A stretch of 64,000 nucleotides of DNA from an uncultured Schlesneria sp. (GTDB lineage Bacteria; Planctomycetota; Planctomycetia; Planctomycetales; Planctomycetaceae). The notes beneath the pieces are model-generated. The model saw only the letters and a list, made by a program, of their open reading frames with translations. It was not told the origin of the DNA and did no database searches. Numbering within the stretch: position 1 is the first letter of the stretch; every line of letters starts with the position of its first letter. The translations under genes were made by a program, and so were the position numbers. Of the stretch, positions 46,938 to 56,972 are shown in pieces. The stretch is from assembly GCA_903871875.1 (NCBI GenBank), contig CAIQIR010000054.1, forward strand, positions 80,801 to 144,800, read 5' to 3'.

Positions 46938-47498
46938 TCAGATACCCGGTTTGGGAGGGGCAGGTGTCTGCTGTTCGATGGGCGGAGCCAGCGTGGGAAC
47001 GGGATTCAGCGTCGGTGCGGGAACGCCCGGCAGCGCTTTCGGTGTCTCGTACGCGGGCTGAATCATGTTGCCGCCCGCCTGGGCACTGCAGCACGAAAGC
47101 GGCGTCGCCGTGCAGCAGGCCCCCGCCCCGGTATAACCGCTCGACAGCAATGACGAACTACCCGAGTAACCGCCGCCGTGTCGTGATCGAGAACCCATCA
47201 GCCCGCCCGAGTGATGGCCCGAGTAGCCGGGGTAGACGTTGTAGCCATTCGGTCCACATGGACCACAGGCCATGGCTGGATATCCGTAAACCCGTATCGT
47301 TTGACCAAGAGCATCAGTGACCATTTGGCCATACATACAAGCCTTCAGCGAGCCGAAGCAATTGACCGGCCGGCCGTAACAATCGGTGCCCGGCGGACAA
47401 TTGCCGCCATACGATTGGGCTTGTGCCACCTGACCGGCGCTCGCCAGGCTCAAGCCTGCGACCAAAGCACCCGCGAGAGAAATCAGCTTCCGATTCAT
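46938..47498 (-). CDS. Secreted Cys/Gly/Pro-rich protein
   Basis: 186 residues. Signal peptide 1-28 (ISLAGALVAGLSLASAGQVA). Mature part has Cys pairs (CPPGTDCYGRPVNCFGS, CGPCGPNGYN), Gly/Ser/Tyr-rich middle (SGHHSGGLMGS, SGSSSLLSSGYTG), double Cys (GACC, LSCC) and a Pro-rich tail. No domain recognised. Such proteins are frequent in planctomycetes and may be cross-linked surface proteins. ATG 47498 has GGGAAAG in front. Converges with the cupin gene. Confidence 0.8.
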   Translation of the reverse strand: MNRKLISLAGALVAGLSLASAGQVAQAQSYGGNCPPGTDCYGRPVNCFGSLKACMYGQMVTDALGQTIRVYGYPAMACGPCGPNGYNVYPGYSGHHSGGLMGSRSRHGGGYSGSSSLLSSGYTGAGACCTATPLSCCSAQAGGNMIQPAYETPKALPGVPAPTLNPVPTLAPPIEQQTPAPPKPGI

Positions 47499-47877
47499 CG
47501 TCAATCTTTCCCTGGCACGAATTTTCAGAGACGATCATTTCTGGCTGGTCGTTACAGCTTTCCCAAAACTCTCTGCAGGCATAATCCTGATTTGTCGCTG
47601 CGAATCTTCGTTGAGAGTTCGGCCCGTCAATTCCTCGTTTTCGGCTCTTTTTTCGCCGCGCAGGGACTTCAATCGGATCGACGCCACGGAAATTGATCAG
47701 ATTCTTCGCAGCTTACCGATCATGCGGGCACATGGTAAAAGCGGCTTGGAAGGCATCGCTTGGACCGTTGTCGGGTACGACAACCAATCCCACCTCACGA
47801 CAGTCGGCGGCGAGGATAAACACGTCGATGTTAAGCGAAAACGGCTGGTCAAGTCGGCGCTTTCGAGGTGGCGGCGT
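47499..47877. other. 379-base intergenic region
   Basis: Between the secreted protein gene and the Gly-Gly protein gene, both on the minus strand. Promoter of the secreted protein is expected. No gene, repeat or clear terminator is visible. Confidence 0.4.
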
Positions 47878-48288
47878 TTAACCTCCGACCAGTAGCGTCA
47901 ACTTCACAAAGCTGATTTGCGTCGCGGGGTGAACTTCGAATTCTTCATCCAGCGTCGCGGCTTGTCGGTCATCGACAAGAATGAAAAAGCCATTCCGCGA
48001 GAATGCTTCCAGTGCCTTTTCAAATTGCGGCTTCCACTCGATCTGGCGATGTTGTTTCAGTCGGTATTCGGGTCGACCTTCGTTCAAGACTTGTTCGGTA
48101 TCGGTCGGCTGAACCAGTCCGCGAAAGACCCGTTCTTGCTGTTGCCGGTTGAAGTCCTGCACTTCCTGGTAGACGCGTTCACGGATCAATTCGCGAACGG
48201 TGATCCGCTCGCTGGGGAATTCCAGTGGCCGTTCATGAACCACGTCTCCGGTAGCGGTTTCGTCTCGGATGGTCACGGTAATCGACAT
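47878..48288 (-). CDS. Ubiquitin-like (predicted) small protein ending in Gly-Gly
   Basis: 136 residues, no signal. The order of predicted elements resembles a beta-grasp: strand SITVTIRD, strand near LEFPSERI, a long helix TVRELIRERVYQEVQDFN, a roughly 45-residue polar insertion (about 45-95), strand GFFILVDD, a turn AATLDEEFEV and the last strand ISFVKLTLLVGG. The chain ends exactly at Gly135-Gly136, as in ubiquitin, ThiS, MoaD and SAMPs. AAAGGCG precedes ATG 48288. Gene is 28 bases downstream of the DUF4132 gene and must be its operon partner. The fold assignment is inference, not a database hit; an E1-like or JAB protein is not found in the window. Confidence 0.8.
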   Translation of the reverse strand: MSITVTIRDETATGDVVHERPLEFPSERITVRELIRERVYQEVQDFNRQQQERVFRGLVQPTDTEQVLNEGRPEYRLKQHRQIEWKPQFEKALEAFSRNGFFILVDDRQAATLDEEFEVHPATQISFVKLTLLVGG

Positions 48289-48316
48289 GACGTATCGCCT
48301 TTCTGTCTGGACGGAG

Positions 48317-51300
48317 TTATTTCGTTTCGATCTGCCGAGTGATCGACGGATCCTTGATCTGACGGTCTTCCGCCAGCAGCAGCGCTTTGCTGATGATAAT
48401 CGACAACGTCGAATCCCCTTCGAATGGCAGGTACAAATCGTCTTTCGTCGCACGCTGACGGGCGTCGGGGACGATGCACAGGTACTGATCATTGGGTTCC
48501 ATCAAGATGTTGCCTGAACCCAGGTGAATTTTGTATGTCCGCAGGTCGCCCCGCACCACCAGAAAGCGATCGCTGAACGAACAGCGTGAGGCAATTTTTA
48601 AGCGCGGGACCAGCCGCTCCAAAACCTGTTTACGAGTCGTCGCGGTCCCGGAAAGTTCGCCGAACGAATAGCGTTGCCAGTAAGCTCGGTAGCGGCCGTC
48701 CGGTCCGCCATCTTGCCAGGTCGGGTCGTTGCCGACCGATGCGACGCCGACAAACAAATCGACGTCGCGCATAATTTCCGAGAAGACCAATTCCGGGACG
48801 TCTGCCAGCGGAAGTGGCTCGTTGACGTTGTCTTGGCCCGGCCCCGCGGCCGCGCTGCCATAGCCCCCTCCGCCCGCGTGAGCGTAGTTAACAGTGGCCT
48901 GCAAGCGATAAAACCGTACTTGATCCGTTGCCAGTCGCAGATAGCTGCCGGCGTCATTGGTGTCGACGCCGTAGGTATCGCCGACCCCTTCGATCCAGAA
49001 TTCTGCTCGCAGATCCCATTGCGGCAGCTCTTTAATGGCCGGAGGATAAGTGTCATCGACCATTAATCGCAATTTGTTTTTCCAGCCCCGTGCCGCACAC
49101 AGTGCGTTGAACTGGTGCTGTCGGAGAACGTGGGCGGCGAAACGATTCGAATAGGTTCGTGTATTCCGCTCGGCATCGGTCAGCAGATAGATTTCGCGAT
49201 GGGCCTGTTTGAACGGCTGCGTCAATTTCAACTCTTCGAGTCGGCGTCGCCAGCCGGTGATTTCGTCGATGCTGCGTCCGACCGGATGCCAAAGCTGAAT
49301 CTCGGCGGTCTTGCCATGAGCAATTGCCGACCCGTGGACGTCGGTGGGCTGGCCATCGCAGAACCGGGCCGGCGTGCCGTCCACGCACCACAGTAACCGG
49401 CGGGCAATCGTGCCGACCAACGGGTGGTCATGATAACGCTCGCGCCATTCGGCGATTGGCCAGCTCTTTTGCAGCAGAAACATCCCATCAATCCGGTCGC
49501 GCTGCGCCGGTAACATTGACTGAATGTCCTTGAGCGATTGCTGCAACTCCTTCAAGTCCTCTTTGTGTTCGCTCTTCACTTTCGCCGGTACCGACTTGAG
49601 CGATTTGCCGTTGGCATCAAACCAGCGCAGTTCCGCATCGCTTCCCGTGACGTGCAGTTCCGCGCGGTAGCCGCCGAATTCTTCACAGCGCCGACCGACC
49701 GAGTCCATGCCGTACGACGGCACTCCCAGTTCTTCAATCTGATCGCGCGGCAAGTCCAAGGCCGCCGCCGCGGCATCGAATGCTTTTTCGATCTCTTTCT
49801 GAGCCGTACCGAACTTGACCCGCACTTTCAACATGGCCAATTGACCGACTGCTTCCTTCGACGCCAATTCCGATAGAGCATAGACGGCGGCGTTACCGAC
49901 CTTTACCGCTCGAGGACCGACGCCCGGCACCTTTTTATAGGCCGACAAAGCCACCGTCGTGACGACACGAGCCAGCTCTTCTTTTTGAGGCAAAAGCGGG
50001 ACGCACCACAGCAAGGCTCGCAGGCAATTGGCATTTTCTTCCTGAATGGTGTCGCTACTGCCGCGCGTGTCTCCGGCATATTGTCCCAGCTTGATCACGG
50101 TCTGACCTTGTGCGACCAGTGGGAACCATCGCAACAGTGCGGCGCCGACCTGATCGACACCGATTGCTTTCAGCAGAGATTCAGTCGTCTTGAGCCATTT
50201 CGCCGAAGGACGTGCCGCCGTCGCGGTCAAGGCGTGCTTGAGCAGGTTCACCCAGGCGGATCGCTTCTCCGCAGTTTCTTCAGCAATGTCGGCATTGAGG
50301 GCGTCGGTCCAGGCCTCGCCGGGAACCAGATAAAATGCGGCGCCGTCCTGAATCAGTCTCGTCAGTCGTTCGGTGGGAGCCGTCGCCCCGAGCGAGGGCC
50401 CCGAAATGAGCGACACCCGCAACAAAGACAAGACGAATCGTTCGCCCTCGGTCAGCGGCGAATCTGTCGCGGCCTGTTCGACCTGCTGGATCAGCTGCAA
50501 AAACTTCTGCTGAACAGCCAGATGTTCGTGCCGCGGCCGCAGGGCAAGATACAGCAACAGGTCAAATAACCCGTCGCGAGTCAGGCGAAAATCGGTTTGC
50601 ATCAACGCGGCAACCACCCAGCCGGTTGCCGAGCGAGACTGCCAGTAGCTGTGCTCTGGAGCGTCGACGGCGTCCGGTTGGAGCGAGCTGACGTGACGTT
50701 CCGTCGCGGCGAGTAACGCTCGGCCCTTGGCGTCCGAATCAAGCGACAACAGTCTTGTTCCCGCCGGAAATTTGTCCAATTCGGAATGATAAGAGTATTG
50801 GCTGTCGACAATTTCTTGCAGTAACTCGCACAGCAACTCATGCTCGGACCACAGTGGCGAGTCGGTTCGCAGTGTGAATGCGTCGGGGCCGATCACAGCT
50901 GCCGGCGGATCCGGCTCGTGCGGCAACATTCCCAAGCTTCGCTTGAGTCCCGCCAAGACATGGCTCGTGCCCGCTGGGCCGGGTTGAGCAGGTGGTCGAG
51001 TTGGTCGCTCGGGACCACCCGTCGGCTCGGGCTGCCCGGTCGCACAGAGTTGTTCAACAGCAGTGCCGAATCGCTTGGCGTCTTTGGACTGCGACGAGCG
51101 AAGTGTGGTGGCGAGCTGCGTCAGGGCTTCCCGCAATTCGGTATCAAGCTCGTGATCTTTCACAAAACGCTGCAGAGCCCGCACGATCAGGCTGATCGGA
51201 GCGGAATAAGTGGTGAGGTTTTTCGCCTTGCAGCACCAATGGATGAGTTCCAGTAGATCCTTCTGCTGGAACGGCAGGGTGCGTCGCATCAGTGCGCCGA

Positions 51301-51652
51301 TCACGGCCTCGGCTTGCCGGCGACGGCCCCATACCTGAGTCCATCCGGGAAGAAAATGAGCGTTCATCCGCTCCATATCGTTCCTGGCCTGGGAACGCAC
51401 TTTCTCAACCATCTGATCCCAGTATTCGACCTGTGCCACAGCCGCTTTGACGTATCGCCGCGCCTGCTCCGGGTTGCCCGCGAGCAACACCTCACCGCTC
51501 GGCACCGTCTTCAGTGGGAGATCTTGATAATAGAAAGCCTCGCCCAAGCTCCGCAGAGCCTCTTCGATGAAAGCGGACACGACCGCGTGTTCGTTCGCCA
51601 GCGGATGCCCAGGCTCGACCTCAAACAAATCCAGCGTCATGGGCTGGGTCAT
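48317..51652 (-). CDS. DUF4132 (MolR/YehI-type) protein
   Basis: 1111 residues, cytoplasmic. The C-terminal ~300 residues hold the DUF4132 blocks: EEITGWRRRLEEL-like IDEITGWRRRLEEL, QPFKQAHREIYLLTDAERNT, FAAHVLRQHQFNALCAARGW, then VPELVFSEIMRDVDLFVGVA and YKIHLGSGNILMEPNDQYLC. The preceding part is alpha-helical, with ARM/HEAT-like runs. Biochemical function of DUF4132 is unknown; E. coli MolR and YehI are the named relatives. The ATG at 51652 follows GAGGGT. Paired with the Gly-Gly protein gene downstream. Confidence 0.88.
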   Translation of the reverse strand: MTQPMTLDLFEVEPGHPLANEHAVVSAFIEEALRSLGEAFYYQDLPLKTVPSGEVLLAGNPEQARRYVKAAVAQVEYWDQMVEKVRSQARNDMERMNAHFLPGWTQVWGRRRQAEAVIGALMRRTLPFQQKDLLELIHWCCKAKNLTTYSAPISLIVRALQRFVKDHELDTELREALTQLATTLRSSQSKDAKRFGTAVEQLCATGQPEPTGGPERPTRPPAQPGPAGTSHVLAGLKRSLGMLPHEPDPPAAVIGPDAFTLRTDSPLWSEHELLCELLQEIVDSQYSYHSELDKFPAGTRLLSLDSDAKGRALLAATERHVSSLQPDAVDAPEHSYWQSRSATGWVVAALMQTDFRLTRDGLFDLLLYLALRPRHEHLAVQQKFLQLIQQVEQAATDSPLTEGERFVLSLLRVSLISGPSLGATAPTERLTRLIQDGAAFYLVPGEAWTDALNADIAEETAEKRSAWVNLLKHALTATAARPSAKWLKTTESLLKAIGVDQVGAALLRWFPLVAQGQTVIKLGQYAGDTRGSSDTIQEENANCLRALLWCVPLLPQKEELARVVTTVALSAYKKVPGVGPRAVKVGNAAVYALSELASKEAVGQLAMLKVRVKFGTAQKEIEKAFDAAAAALDLPRDQIEELGVPSYGMDSVGRRCEEFGGYRAELHVTGSDAELRWFDANGKSLKSVPAKVKSEHKEDLKELQQSLKDIQSMLPAQRDRIDGMFLLQKSWPIAEWRERYHDHPLVGTIARRLLWCVDGTPARFCDGQPTDVHGSAIAHGKTAEIQLWHPVGRSIDEITGWRRRLEELKLTQPFKQAHREIYLLTDAERNTRTYSNRFAAHVLRQHQFNALCAARGWKNKLRLMVDDTYPPAIKELPQWDLRAEFWIEGVGDTYGVDTNDAGSYLRLATDQVRFYRLQATVNYAHAGGGGYGSAAAGPGQDNVNEPLPLADVPELVFSEIMRDVDLFVGVASVGNDPTWQDGGPDGRYRAYWQRYSFGELSGTATTRKQVLERLVPRLKIASRCSFSDRFLVVRGDLRTYKIHLGSGNILMEPNDQYLCIVPDARQRATKDDLYLPFEGDSTLSIIISKALLLAEDRQIKDPSITRQIETK

Positions 51653-51879
51653 GTCAGTACCCTCGTTGAAGCTTGCTTCAGATGATGGTTCAGAAGTGTG
51701 GCAACATGATATTCGTTTTCCGGGCTTCTATTCCATGGTCGCTCAGAAATCGACAGGCATGAGGGAATGACCTGCGGGCCAGGCGAACTTGGTCGATCGA
51801 TTGCCTTCATCGACCGGATTGGCCATGATTTTTTCGCCCCATCGTTGCTTCAGTTCAAACAACCGTCGTAGGGTGTCCC

Positions 51880-52623
51880 ATGTCGAATTTCAATTACTTC
51901 TTGGAGACAATTCTCGGTTTCCTGTTTTGGATGGCCGTCGCAGGTTGGTGGATCCGATCGAGGAATTGGTATTCGCTCAATTCGCATTATGAGTTACTCG
52001 ACGATGACAACCGAGCGGCCGATGTGAACGAAATGGTGACCAACCTGGAATCGCTCGGGTTCATCCTTCGCGGATATTGGCAAATCACAGGTCAATCGAT
52101 GGGCAGCGGAAGATTGCATCTGCTGGAGCATCCGAAATCCCGCGACGTGGCCAAAGTAATGGTCGTCAAGGTGGGGCCTCGTCGAGTCTTCACGCTCGTG
52201 CTTCAGACCCGTTTCGAGGATGGCACTGAGGTGGTGACGTCGAATGCCAAGACCATTGCCGCTTTCCCGCGTCTTCCTGGCATCACGGCCGCCTGGCTGC
52301 CCAAAGAAGCTGACTTCCGGCGGCTCGTTCGCATTCATGACCAAATCCGAGACCATCTGGGAGCGGGGAAGCAACGAGTCCCGATTGGCGACGATACCGC
52401 TGCCTTTTTACAAACGGCGACGGACGACATCAGAGCCCATTGGGTGAAAACCGGCTATTACGCCATTAACAATCGACGTCACATCTACCAGTTGACCTGG
52501 ATGGGAGTCGTCCGGATCGCAGTCTCAGTCGCCTGGCCCCTGCGTGAGATCCATCGCAGCCGCCGACGTCGAGAAACGGCGAACCTGCTGCGAGAATGCG
52601 GCATCGACCTCAACCAGATCTAG
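51880..52623 (+). CDS. Membrane-anchored hypothetical protein
   Basis: 247 residues, unrecognised. An N-terminal membrane segment (residues 7-25, FLETILGFLFWMAVAGWWI), a soluble alpha/beta domain (about 40-150, with VAKVMVVKVGPRRVFTLVLQ and PKEADFRRLVRIHDQ) and a second possible hydrophobic segment at about 206-222, ending in a basic helix (IHRSRRRRETANLLRE). GGGTG upstream of the ATG. Divergent to the DUF4132 gene. Confidence 0.75.
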   Translation: MSNFNYFLETILGFLFWMAVAGWWIRSRNWYSLNSHYELLDDDNRAADVNEMVTNLESLGFILRGYWQITGQSMGSGRLHLLEHPKSRDVAKVMVVKVGPRRVFTLVLQTRFEDGTEVVTSNAKTIAAFPRLPGITAAWLPKEADFRRLVRIHDQIRDHLGAGKQRVPIGDDTAAFLQTATDDIRAHWVKTGYYAINNRRHIYQLTWMGVVRIAVSVAWPLREIHRSRRRRETANLLRECGIDLNQI

Positions 52624-52882
52624 CCATCGACATCTGGCGATGATTGGAATTTCGGTTTCCAAAGTGTGGGCCAGTCTTCCTCCGCCCGCCACTAACCGTT
52701 CTGCCAACGCTCGGTTGCTCGATCTCGCCGACGTACGCAAGTTGAGATCTTTCCAATCGGTCGAACTCTCGCCGCAAATCTTCCTCATCGCCTGGAGTCA
52801 CCGGGCTTTGACAACGGTGATTTGGTATGCTCATCATGGAGCTTTTCCGCTTGCCACAGCCGCAGCCAGGACGACAGTGCAC

Positions 52883-55540
52883 ATGGCGATTCCATCGGAC
52901 GTCACGATCCCCCGCCTCGCGATTGGCGTCGCTCTGCTCATGGCGTGTTCTTCCGTCTGGTCGGCCGAGACCCCGCCTGGCGCGACCTTGAACGAACGGC
53001 ACAAGACGCTGCTGCAACAGCACTGCCTGAAATGCCACAACGAAGCCAAGCCCGAAGGCAAGTTCCGCGTCGACACGCTGCCGTTCTCCATCACGAATAA
53101 CGAATCGGCCGAACGCTGGCAGAAAGTCCTCAATGCCTTGAACTCCGGCAACATGCCGCCCGAGGACGAAGCCCAACCCGCGAGCGACGCCAAGGCCGAC
53201 TTCCTCGACGATCTCGCGAACGCGATGACCGCGGCCCGCCGCAACCTGAGCGATCAAAATGGCCTGATCACGATGCGGCGACTGAATCGGCGCGAGTACG
53301 GTCACTCCCTGCGCGAACTGCTGGGCGTCGAGATCGACGTCAGCGAACTGCCCGCTGACACCGGCACGGGCAGCTTCGACACGATCGGCACCAACCTGTT
53401 CATGTCGAGCGATCAGTTCGAGCAATATCTCGCGCTGGGCCGCGAAGCACTCGTCGAAGCGGTCGAACGAGTCACCCAGGCGTCCAATAACCGCAAGCAG
53501 CGATTCGAAGCCGAAGAGGTCGTGGATCGGGTCAAAAGCAACCTGCAGATCCGGATCGAATGGCGACGGCAGTACAACCTCTGGTCCAAGGCCATCGACG
53601 CAGCGGCCGAACGTCCCGAGAACCGCGAGATCGCCGCCGAAATTCGGAAGGGACTGAAGAACCAACCTGCCTGGAACTTTTATCACTCGTGGCAAAAGCT
53701 GAAGGATGTTCCCGCACCGACGGAGTACGGCTTTGCCGATGCGGAAACCGCCACGCACGAAGGGATCAGTGCCTGGAACCTGTTGCCCTATCAGGCGTAC
53801 TTCCTCGTCCAGCCCGAAACGAAGACCGGCGCGTTTCTGACCATTCGCGACAACGGCGTGAATCCGATCTTCAACTTCGCGATCGGCGGCGACTGGCCGT
53901 CGGGCGAATGCCTCGTCCGGGTTCGGATTGCCGCCACCAAACAAGCCACACCCGTCCGCCGGTTCGTCGAATTCGGCGTCCACGCGACGCATCTCAGTAC
54001 TCATGAAGTCCTGGGCACGATGGAAGAGCCGCAGATCATCGAAATTCCGTTCAACCTGACGAAAAATCGCGGCGGCTCGTTCTTCCTCCGCGAAAAAGGC
54101 ACCTTCGACACCAACGAGCAGGCTCACCGAGTCTACGCCGAGGGCGAACGCCTGAACGGCATCGGCCCCGAATTCGCCTTGTGGGTCGACTGGGCCGAAG
54201 TCGAACGCAAAACAATCTCGGACCAGCAGATCCCTTCCGGCATCCGCGCCCTGGGCATTCCGCTGGGCGATGACGCACCCGCGATCCCCCGCCAGGATTT
54301 GCGGGCCGCATTCGCACGCTTCGCCGTCGAGGCCTGTCGAGGTAACGCGCCCCCGGCCGGCTTTCTCGATCGACTGGTCGACATCTACGATCAGCGTCGT
54401 ATGTCGGGCGCCCCGCACAGTTCGGCATTGCTCGATTCGCTGGCCGTGGTCCTGGCGTCGCCGAGATTCATCTATCTATCCGAGCAATCCAGCGAACAGG
54501 AACGTCGCGCACTCAACAATCTCGAACTTGCCACTCGCCTGTCGTTCTTCCTGTGGGGATCGCCGCCAGACGCCCAGCTGCGCGATCTGGCCAGCCGCGG
54601 TGAACTGCAAAAGCCAGAGGTCCTGGCCGAACAAACCAACCGCTTGATCGATGATCCACGCTGCTCGGGATTCATCATTCCCTTCTCGCGCCAGTGGCTG
54701 GGCCTGGACCGACTCGACTTTTTCCGGTTCAACAACGTCCGCTATCCCGCTTTCGACGAGAGCACCAAGCTGGCGGCCCGCAACGAAGTCGGTGAAACGT
54801 TCGGCTACCTGCTGCGTCACAACGACAGCCTGCGGAATCTGTTGAAGTCCGACTTCGTGGTGATCAACAGCCTGCTCGCGAATTACTACGGCATCGAAGG
54901 CGTCAAAGGCGATGACTACCGCAAAGTGACCGTGCCCCAGGGACTGCCTCGCGGCGGTTTGCTCGGCATGGCCGCCATCCTGGCCATGGGCAGCAACGGC
55001 GAACAGACCAGCCCCGTCGAACGAGGCGCCTGGGTGATGCGCAAACTGGTCAACGACCCGCCGCCCCCCGCTCCGGCCAACGTGCCGCAGATCTCGCGAC
55101 TGCAGGACAAACTGCTGACAACGCACGAACGCCTGCGAGCCCACCAGGAAGAGGCCCAATGTGCCAGTTGTCACCGCAAGATCGATCCGATCGGCCTGGG
55201 GCTCGAGAACTTCGACGCCGTCGGCCGCTGGCGAACGGAAGATACCTACGAGGTCGCGGGACTCGGCAAGAAGACCTGGACCATCGACCCCGCCGGAGCC
55301 CTGCACAACGGACCCGCGTTCAAGGACTACTTCGAGCTGCACGATGTCATCGCCACCCGCTCCGACGCGTTCGCTCGCGGCTTCAGTCTCGCGCTGCTCG
55401 AATATGCCCTCGGCCGGTCCCGCAGCTATCGCGACGAACCACTGATCGCCCAAATGATCAACCAGTCTCGCCAGAAAGATTTTGCCCTGCGAGAATTTAT
55501 CCAGGTCCTGGTCAGCAGCCAGGAGTTCCACTCGAAATGA
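52883..55540 (+). CDS. DUF1587-DUF1592-DUF1588-DUF1585 cytochrome-like protein
   Basis: 885 residues, signal peptide 1-28. N-terminal cytochrome-like domain with heme motif CLKCH at 48-52 (Planctomycete cytochrome C type). DUF1587 follows near 130 (MRRLNRREYGHSLRELLGVE), then a DUF1595-like/DUF1592 part (LATRLSFFLWGSPPDAQLRD), DUF1588 (RGGLLGMAAILAMGSNGEQT) with a second heme-like motif CASCHRKIDPIGLGLENFDA (760-764 for CxxCH), and DUF1585 to the end. Same role class as the DUF1549/DUF1553 proteins, but a different architecture that pairs with DUF1552, which follows. Start ATG 52883 opens on the signal peptide. Confidence 0.92.
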   Translation: MAIPSDVTIPRLAIGVALLMACSSVWSAETPPGATLNERHKTLLQQHCLKCHNEAKPEGKFRVDTLPFSITNNESAERWQKVLNALNSGNMPPEDEAQPASDAKADFLDDLANAMTAARRNLSDQNGLITMRRLNRREYGHSLRELLGVEIDVSELPADTGTGSFDTIGTNLFMSSDQFEQYLALGREALVEAVERVTQASNNRKQRFEAEEVVDRVKSNLQIRIEWRRQYNLWSKAIDAAAERPENREIAAEIRKGLKNQPAWNFYHSWQKLKDVPAPTEYGFADAETATHEGISAWNLLPYQAYFLVQPETKTGAFLTIRDNGVNPIFNFAIGGDWPSGECLVRVRIAATKQATPVRRFVEFGVHATHLSTHEVLGTMEEPQIIEIPFNLTKNRGGSFFLREKGTFDTNEQAHRVYAEGERLNGIGPEFALWVDWAEVERKTISDQQIPSGIRALGIPLGDDAPAIPRQDLRAAFARFAVEACRGNAPPAGFLDRLVDIYDQRRMSGAPHSSALLDSLAVVLASPRFIYLSEQSSEQERRALNNLELATRLSFFLWGSPPDAQLRDLASRGELQKPEVLAEQTNRLIDDPRCSGFIIPFSRQWLGLDRLDFFRFNNVRYPAFDESTKLAARNEVGETFGYLLRHNDSLRNLLKSDFVVINSLLANYYGIEGVKGDDYRKVTVPQGLPRGGLLGMAAILAMGSNGEQTSPVERGAWVMRKLVNDPPPPAPANVPQISRLQDKLLTTHERLRAHQEEAQCASCHRKIDPIGLGLENFDAVGRWRTEDTYEVAGLGKKTWTIDPAGALHNGPAFKDYFELHDVIATRSDAFARGFSLALLEYALGRSRSYRDEPLIAQMINQSRQKDFALREFIQVLVSSQEFHSK

Positions 55541-55682
55541 GTTTCCCGACAAACCCAACGCTTTGTTCTCACCTAACCCGCAGGACCGCTCCGACCAACC
55601 GCATTGAACCGACACTCGGACCCGACGACGTTTGACGCCGATCCTTCCCGCGACGAATCCTTCCCCTGGCAGGCCATCCCAT

Positions 55683-56972
55683 ATGAGTTCGCAACAATCC
55701 CGTCGCCGCTTCTTATGTGCCGGCACGTCGCTGATCGCCCTGCCCTTGCTGGAATCGGCCGGCTTTCGCCGTTACTGCTCGGCCAGTACCGCCGTCACGC
55801 CGCCCAAACGAATCGTGTTCCTGGGCATCGGCTACGGCGTCACGCAGGAAACCTGGATTCCCCACGTCAACGAACGAGGTGCGAACTACACGTTACCTGC
55901 CGGTCTGGCCCCACTCGCCAAACACAAATCCGACTTCACCCTGGTGCAGGGGCTGACCAACAAATTCACCGAGGAAGCCCATTGGGGCAGCACCTTCTGG
56001 CTGACAGGCGCCAACCGGTTTGAAGCGGGAGCCGGGTTCCACAACAGCATCTCGGCCGATCAAGTCGCCGCCGGCGTCTTGGGCAAAGAGTCACGCTTCG
56101 CTTCGTTGCAACTGAACGGCACCGATCCCGACATTACCGGCAACGGCCACGGCCCGGGTTTGTCGCTCGCCTGGGACGTTCGCGGCAAACCACTCGCCGG
56201 CCTCAACAAGCCGCTGGCCGCCTATCACCGCCTGTTCTCCACCGACACGACGCCCATCGAACAGCGACAAGAGATGCTCAAGCAGAAGCGCAGCGTACTC
56301 GACGCGGTGCTCGACGACGCCAAAGACCTGCAGCGCAGCCTGGGCCAGACCGACAATGCCAAGCTCGACGAATATTTCCAGGGCCTCCGCGACATCGAGA
56401 CCACGTTGACCAAAGACGAGCAATGGCAAAGCATTCCCAAGCCCCCCGCTCCGTTCAGCGCTCCTTCATCCAGTCTTGCCGGCGTCGACGAAGTGAAGCT
56501 GATGTATGACCTGATCGTCGCCGCCTTCCAGACCGATTGCACCCGCGTGATGACCTACCGCCAACCGATCAGCAGCCTGCTGACCAGTCTCGGCATCCGC
56601 GTCGCCGCGCACGACATGAGCCACTACAGCCCCGGCGAACGCCTGGAGGCCTCACAGCGTCGAGACCTCGTGCAGAGCGAACTGCTGTCCGGCCTGATCG
56701 ACAAGCTGAAAGAAACCAAGGAAGCCGACGGCTCGCGATTGTTCGACCACACCTGCCTGGTCTTCGGCAGCAACATCCGCAACGTCCACTATCTGGACAA
56801 CTGCCCGACACTGATCACGGGCGGCGGAGCCGGCATCAAGCTCGGCCAACACCTGGTCGTCTCGAAAGACACGCCCCTCTGCAACGCCTGGCTCACGTTG
56901 TTGCAGGGACTCGGAGTCAACGTCCCCCGCCACGGCGACAGTACCGGCATCATCAAAGACCTGATCGCGTGA
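55683..56972 (+). CDS. DUF1552 protein with Tat signal
   Basis: 429 residues. Tat signal QQSRRRFLCAGTSLIALPLL; partner of the preceding DUF1592-type gene. Conserved blocks LGIGYGVTQETWIPH, GLTNKFTEEAHWGSTFWLTG, DEVKLMYDLIVAAFQTDCTR and DMSHYSPGE. Related in fold to DUF1501 (alkaline phosphatase-like). Export folded. Function unproven. Spacing to the upstream stop is 142 bases. Confidence 0.9.
   Translation: MSSQQSRRRFLCAGTSLIALPLLESAGFRRYCSASTAVTPPKRIVFLGIGYGVTQETWIPHVNERGANYTLPAGLAPLAKHKSDFTLVQGLTNKFTEEAHWGSTFWLTGANRFEAGAGFHNSISADQVAAGVLGKESRFASLQLNGTDPDITGNGHGPGLSLAWDVRGKPLAGLNKPLAAYHRLFSTDTTPIEQRQEMLKQKRSVLDAVLDDAKDLQRSLGQTDNAKLDEYFQGLRDIETTLTKDEQWQSIPKPPAPFSAPSSSLAGVDEVKLMYDLIVAAFQTDCTRVMTYRQPISSLLTSLGIRVAAHDMSHYSPGERLEASQRRDLVQSELLSGLIDKLKETKEADGSRLFDHTCLVFGSNIRNVHYLDNCPTLITGGGAGIKLGQHLVVSKDTPLCNAWLTLLQGLGVNVPRHGDSTGIIKDLIA

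Noticed and set aside
52544..52882. Extension of the DUF1592-type protein upstream to 52544
   Set aside because: The extra 113 residues overlap the preceding gene and precede a clear signal peptide starting at 52883.
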